NCBI GenBank assembly: GCA_002411105.1
Contig: DHQX01000002.1
Span: 47,641-56,597, forward strand
Length of the DNA stretch: 8,957 nt
Direction of reading: 5' to 3'
Origin: Christensenella sp. UBA5327
GTDB taxonomy: Bacteria; Bacillota; Clostridia; Christensenellales; Aristaeellaceae
The translations under genes were made by a program, and so were the position numbers. Shown here one piece after another: positions 6,365 through 8,957 of this stretch. How positions within the stretch are numbered: position 1 is the first letter of the stretch; every line of letters starts with the position of its first letter. Below the pieces are notes generated by a model. The model had not been told where the DNA came from and did no database searches. It saw only the letters and a program-made list of their open reading frames with translations.

Positions 6365-7072
6365 TTAGCTCCATCTTCTGCTTTCCAGCTTACGGGCAGT
6401 CAGGAAAATGAAGACAGCCGCAATACTGATAAAGTAAACTAGGCTCGAAAGATTTAAGATTCCATTGGTGAACGGCTGGTAGCGCGCATCAAACGAAATC
6501 CAGTTAAAGACGTTTTTAATCCAGTCGATGGAAATACTTGACGCTATGTTTCCAATAAGAAACAGGAACATCAGTACGCCAAAGGTTGCCACAGCCGCAA
6601 CAAGCTGACTCTGCGTAAGGGAAGAAATAAAATTTCCGATTGCAATCAGTGCAGCACCGCAAAGTAAAGCACCAATAAAAGTACAGAAAATCTTCGGCCA
6701 GTCAGGTGAGCCCATAAAGGAAATGACAACGGCTGGAATCAACGTGGCAACAAGCGAGACGGTAAACAGGTAAAACGCCGCAAGAAATTTTCCCATGACA
6801 ATGGAAAAAACGCCCACGGGCGCTGTAAGAAGGCCCTGGTCGCTTTTTGTGCGGATTTCCTCACTGAAGGTACGCATTGTGATAAGCGGAAGTAAAAACA
6901 TCATCAGCCAGGAAAATACTGAAGCATAAATCATCGGGATATAATCAGAAGACTGCGTGGCAAGAACTTCCATGTAGAAAAAGCCAAACAGCAGGAGCAT
7001 TGCACCGCTGAAAACATATCCGATAGGCGAAAGGAAGTAACTCCGGAATTCCTTTTTTGCAATCGCACTCAT
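6365..7072 (-). CDS. ABC-2 type (GldF-like) transporter permease
   Basis: A 235-residue integral membrane protein with six predicted helices (about residues 17-37, 47-67, 89-115, 128-150, 155-178 and 205-226). The N-terminus M-S-A-I-A-K-K-E-F-R-S-Y-F-L-S-P-I-G-Y is characteristic of GldF-type ABC-2 permeases. The segment S-E-E-I-R-T-K-S-D-Q-G-L-L-T-A-P-V (about 70-86) is the cytoplasmic coupling region that contacts the ATPase. Length is normal for the family. Its ATG overlaps the ATPase stop by 4 nt (ATGA), implying translational coupling, and GGAAGGGG at 7081-7088 gives a good ribosome binding site 8 nt upstream. It presumably dimerises and forms the membrane channel of the four-gene system; the transported substrate is unknown. 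Confidence 0.92.
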   Translation of the reverse strand: MSAIAKKEFRSYFLSPIGYVFSGAMLLLFGFFYMEVLATQSSDYIPMIYASVFSWLMMFLLPLITMRTFSEEIRTKSDQGLLTAPVGVFSIVMGKFLAAFYLFTVSLVATLIPAVVISFMGSPDWPKIFCTFIGALLCGAALIAIGNFISSLTQSQLVAAVATFGVLMFLFLIGNIASSISIDWIKNVFNWISFDARYQPFTNGILNLSSLVYFISIAAVFIFLTARKLESRRWS

Positions 7073-8058
7073 TTTTTATTCCCCTTCCTTTCAAAATACT
7101 GGTCGGCGTTATCGCTGAGGTAGGTGGAGCCGGTCAGGCGGAGGAACACATCTTCCAGAGAAAGTGCACTGCTCTCTTCACTGAGGATTGGCCACCCGCG
7201 TTTTGAAGCGATGCCGAAAAGCGGGCGGCGCAGGTCGGTTTTGGCACTGCCGTCTATTTCATATTCGTACACGCCGGGTTCCCGGAGGCCGTCGTTTGTG
7301 ACGCGGGTAACACCGTGGATACTTTGGATGGCACGCTTGATTTCCTTAGGATCGCCTTCCATATGGACTGTCAGCTTTTGTTCGCCGTTCTTTTCGCTGC
7401 CGTGTTCCAGCTCATAAGGGGTGCCATCAGCAACAAGCCTGCCGCGGTTAATAATCATAATGCGGTCTGCAACGGCCTGTACTTCAGGGAGAATGTGTGA
7501 ACTGAGAATTACGGTATGGTTTTTGCCAAGGTTCCGGATCAGGTTGCGCACTTCGATAATCTGCTTCGGGTCAAGGCCGACGGTCGGCTCGTCCAGAATC
7601 AGCACAGGAGGATTCCCCACAAGAGCCTGTGCAAGCCCAACGCGCTGGCGGTAGCCTTTGGAAAGGTTCGCAATCAGGCGATTGTAAACGTCAGTAATGC
7701 GCGAAAGCGCGCAGATTTCCCGCAGGTGCTTTTCCCGCGAGAGCTTGACCTTTTTCAGCTCATAGACAAAGTTGAGGTATTCCTTAACCGTCATGTCAGC
7801 ATAAAGCGGCGGCATTTCCGGCATATAGCCGATTAGCTTTTTTGCTTCGTTCGGTTCATCCAGTGTATTATGGCCGCCGATCGATACCGAACCTTCCGAC
7901 GCTGATATGTATCCCGTAATAATATTCATGGTAGTTGACTTGCCGGCACCGTTCGGTCCCAGAAAGCCTACTACGGTGTTCTCACCTACAGAAAAACTCA
8001 CATGACTCAGGGCGATGTTTTCTCCGTAGCGCTTCGAGAGGTTTTTCACCTCAATCAT
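7069..8058 (-). CDS. ABC transporter ATP-binding protein (GldA-like)
   Basis: A 329-residue cytoplasmic ATPase that powers the permease encoded next to it. Visible motifs: Walker A G-P-N-G-A-G-K-S-T (34-42), signature L-S-K-G-Y (132-136), Walker B V-L-I-L-D-E-P (152-158), D-loop G-L-D-P (161-164) and switch His188. The Q-loop position reads G-Y-M-P-E, with Glu81 where most ABC ATPases have Gln; relatives in this subfamily often have this too. About 110 residues after the core (roughly 215-329) form the C-terminal extension usual in ABC-2 exporter ATPases. The start at 8058 is preferred over the ATG at 8067, because AGGAGGG (8068-8074) would touch the upstream ATG but lies 9 nt from this one. 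It is the first gene of the operon and overlaps the permease by 4 nt. Confidence 0.93.
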   Translation of the reverse strand: MIEVKNLSKRYGENIALSHVSFSVGENTVVGFLGPNGAGKSTTMNIITGYISASEGSVSIGGHNTLDEPNEAKKLIGYMPEMPPLYADMTVKEYLNFVYELKKVKLSREKHLREICALSRITDVYNRLIANLSKGYRQRVGLAQALVGNPPVLILDEPTVGLDPKQIIEVRNLIRNLGKNHTVILSSHILPEVQAVADRIMIINRGRLVADGTPYELEHGSEKNGEQKLTVHMEGDPKEIKRAIQSIHGVTRVTNDGLREPGVYEYEIDGSAKTDLRRPLFGIASKRGWPILSEESSALSLEDVFLRLTGSTYLSDNADQYFERKGNKK

Positions 8059-8100
8059 GGTTTTCATCCCTCCTGCTGTGTTTACATGGTGTTCCTATCT

Positions 8101-8131
8101 ATTCTAGCATCTTTCAAATGCAAAGTGTAAA
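8101..8131 (-). promoter_or_regulatory. Promoter of the ABC/GldG/DUF4340 operon
   Basis: Read on the minus strand, TTTACA (8131-8126) and TAGAAT (8106-8101) are 19 nt apart, longer than the ideal 17. A TG one base before the -10 makes it an extended -10 promoter (TGCTAGAAT), which tolerates poor -35 spacing. Transcription would start about 35 nt upstream of the ATPase start codon. Confidence 0.55.
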
Positions 8132-8192
8132 CATTTCTTGAACGTTTCCTAAGGATTTCATGTTAAAGTTGACGAATTCTGTTTTGTTTAAA

Positions 8193-8259
8193 AGGCTGCG
8201 GCCTTTCTGCTGCGCCGGTGGTTATGTTATAATGGGAAATACAAAGAAGGCCGCAGCTT
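8193..8259. repeat. GC-rich inverted repeat flanking a -10 box
   Basis: GCTGCGGCCTT (8195-8205) and AAGGCCGCAGC (8247-8257) are exact reverse complements. The pairing extends to 8193-8206/8246-8259 with G-T pairs and one more A-T. The 39-nt interval contains the extended -10 TGTTATAAT. The left arm can also fold locally (AAAGGC/GCCTTT, 8191-8206). The right arm can instead pair with GCGGCC at 8273-8278 in the downstream leader. No T-run follows on either strand, so this is not an intrinsic terminator. Confidence 0.75.
8225..8233 (+). promoter_or_regulatory. Extended -10 promoter of the DUF1015-family gene
   Basis: TGTTATAAT carries a perfect TATAAT (8228-8233) plus the TG of an extended -10 element. 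The -35 position (about 8205-8210, TTCTGC) is poor. The predicted transcript starts near 8240, so it carries the right arm of the inverted repeat and a GGGGC-GCG-GCCCC hairpin (8268-8280) in a leader of about 75 nt. Confidence 0.55.
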
Positions 8260-8315
8260 ATCTGCGCGGGGCGCGGCCCCCTAAAAAATCCGTGCGGAGA
8301 AACAGGGAAAACAGA

Positions 8316-8957
8316 ATGGCTGAAATTAAACCGTTCCGGGCAGTCCATTTTACTGACAGGGCAGGAAACCTCAATGATTTGGTTTGTCCCGGAGGATTTC
8401 TCAGCGAAAAACAGCGTGCTGCATTTCTTTCCCGCAGCCCATATCATGCTTCCCATTTGATTTTGCCGGATGGCACGACCGCAGAAAAGACAATGCGTGC
8501 ATGGCTGGAAGAGGGCATCCTTGTTCGCGATATGGACCCCGGCTTTTATCTCTGGGAAGATAAATCTGCGGAAAACGGTATTGCTTGGAAAAGAAAGGGA
8601 CTTATCTGCCTTGCCGGGAGCGGAGAGCTGCATCATGGAACTGTTTGTCCATCTTCCATGTTTTATCCAGATGAAGCCAGAATTACGGCCGCACGGCTGG
8701 AAATGCTTGCTTCCGGCCGGCCGCGCTGCGGATTTTCAGATGGAAAAATTCAGCGCCGCATATGGCTTATCAATGACCGGGAAATGATCTGTGCGCTCTG
8801 CGCAGATTTTGAAAGCAGGCGTCTTATTCCGGCACATCCACAAGAAAGCGGGGACGGAGAAAAAGAGGCCCTCATGACAGCGCTCGTCAGCTTGGAAGAG
8901 CCTGGCATCCGGGAAGCCATAGAGGCTGGAAAAGCAATTTCTCCAGACGTTGCTGGT
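8316..8957 (+). CDS. DUF1015-family protein, divergent (3' end outside window)
   Basis: An open frame of 214 codons to the window edge with no stop. The start M-A-E-I-K-P-F-R-A-V, the S-P-Y-H-A-S-H-L-I-L-P segment (41-51), the W-L-E-E-G-I-L-V-R-D-M-D-P-G-F-Y-L-W segment (63-80) and the following R-K-G-L-I region match the DUF1015 family as I remember it. The family hallmarks look lost: C-P-G-G-F (24-28) stands where P-Y-D-V is usual, H-H-G (106-108) where HE-x-T is usual, and A-H-P-Q-E-S (173-178) where ADGHHR is expected. The family has no established reaction. The ATG at 8316 has a modest site, AGGGA (8304-8308), 7 nt upstream; a GTG at 8292 has none. The gene is divergent from the ABC operon across a 257-bp spacer. 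A full-length member would be about 400 residues, so roughly half is visible. Confidence 0.7.
   Translation, partial: MAEIKPFRAVHFTDRAGNLNDLVCPGGFLSEKQRAAFLSRSPYHASHLILPDGTTAEKTMRAWLEEGILVRDMDPGFYLWEDKSAENGIAWKRKGLICLAGSGELHHGTVCPSSMFYPDEARITAARLEMLASGRPRCGFSDGKIQRRIWLINDREMICALCADFESRRLIPAHPQESGDGEKEALMTALVSLEEPGIREAIEAGKAISPDVAG

Noticed and set aside
8268..8280. GGGGC-GCG-GCCCC hairpin as an intrinsic terminator
   Set aside because: It is followed by CTAAAAAA on the plus strand rather than a T-run, so it does not fit an intrinsic terminator in the direction of the downstream gene.
8163..8636. 157-codon minus-strand open frame over the DUF1015-like gene and its leader
   Set aside because: The plus-strand frame matches a protein family and has a promoter and ribosome binding site. 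The minus frame has neither and would run through the GC-rich inverted repeat.

Overview
The window looks like chromosomal DNA from a low-to-mid GC Gram-positive anaerobe, most likely Clostridia and possibly an Oscillospiraceae relative. The evidence is strong AGGAGG-type ribosome binding sites, an ECF-type thiamine transporter subunit, a rubrerythrin, and an ABC/GldG/DUF4340 operon of a type common in Clostridia. No transposase, integrase, CRISPR array, tRNA or rRNA is visible. It reads as ordinary core genome with a few unexplained spots.

Layout. The left part is on the plus strand: a ThiT-like thiamine-binding membrane protein (59-667), then about 400 bp without a convincing gene, then the translation-associated ATPase YchF (1064-2158) with its own promoter and terminator. 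Next is a rubrerythrin (2350-2889) with a very good promoter whose -35 overlaps an AT-rich inverted repeat. The 400-bp gap contains, in order and at roughly the right spacing, several words that resemble the cobalamin riboswitch consensus. It may be a decayed or variant riboswitch, but its strongest consensus boxes are not intact.

The centre and right are a four-gene operon on the minus strand, read from 8058 down to 3028: ABC ATPase, ABC-2 type permease, GldG-like membrane-anchored protein, and DUF4340 membrane-anchored protein. The genes overlap by 4 nt or are separated by 14 and 2 nt, so they are almost certainly co-transcribed and translationally linked. The ATPase and permease form the motor. 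The two large proteins carry one or two membrane anchors and extracytoplasmic domains and are presumably dedicated partners. Gliding is the known role of the GldA/F/G relatives in Bacteroidota, but nothing here suggests gliding; the substrate is unknown. The operon converges on rubrerythrin, and a 14-bp hairpin between them can terminate transcription from both sides.

Divergent from the operon is the start of a plus-strand DUF1015-family gene (8316 to the window edge, no stop seen). It appears to have lost the family's hallmark motifs. Its leader holds an extended -10 box enclosed by a long GC-rich inverted repeat.

Nothing amounts to a demonstrably new system. The best leads are the riboswitch-like relic, the motif-less DUF1015 protein with its structured leader, the 40-residue duplication in the GldG-like protein, and the internally duplicated DUF4340 protein.
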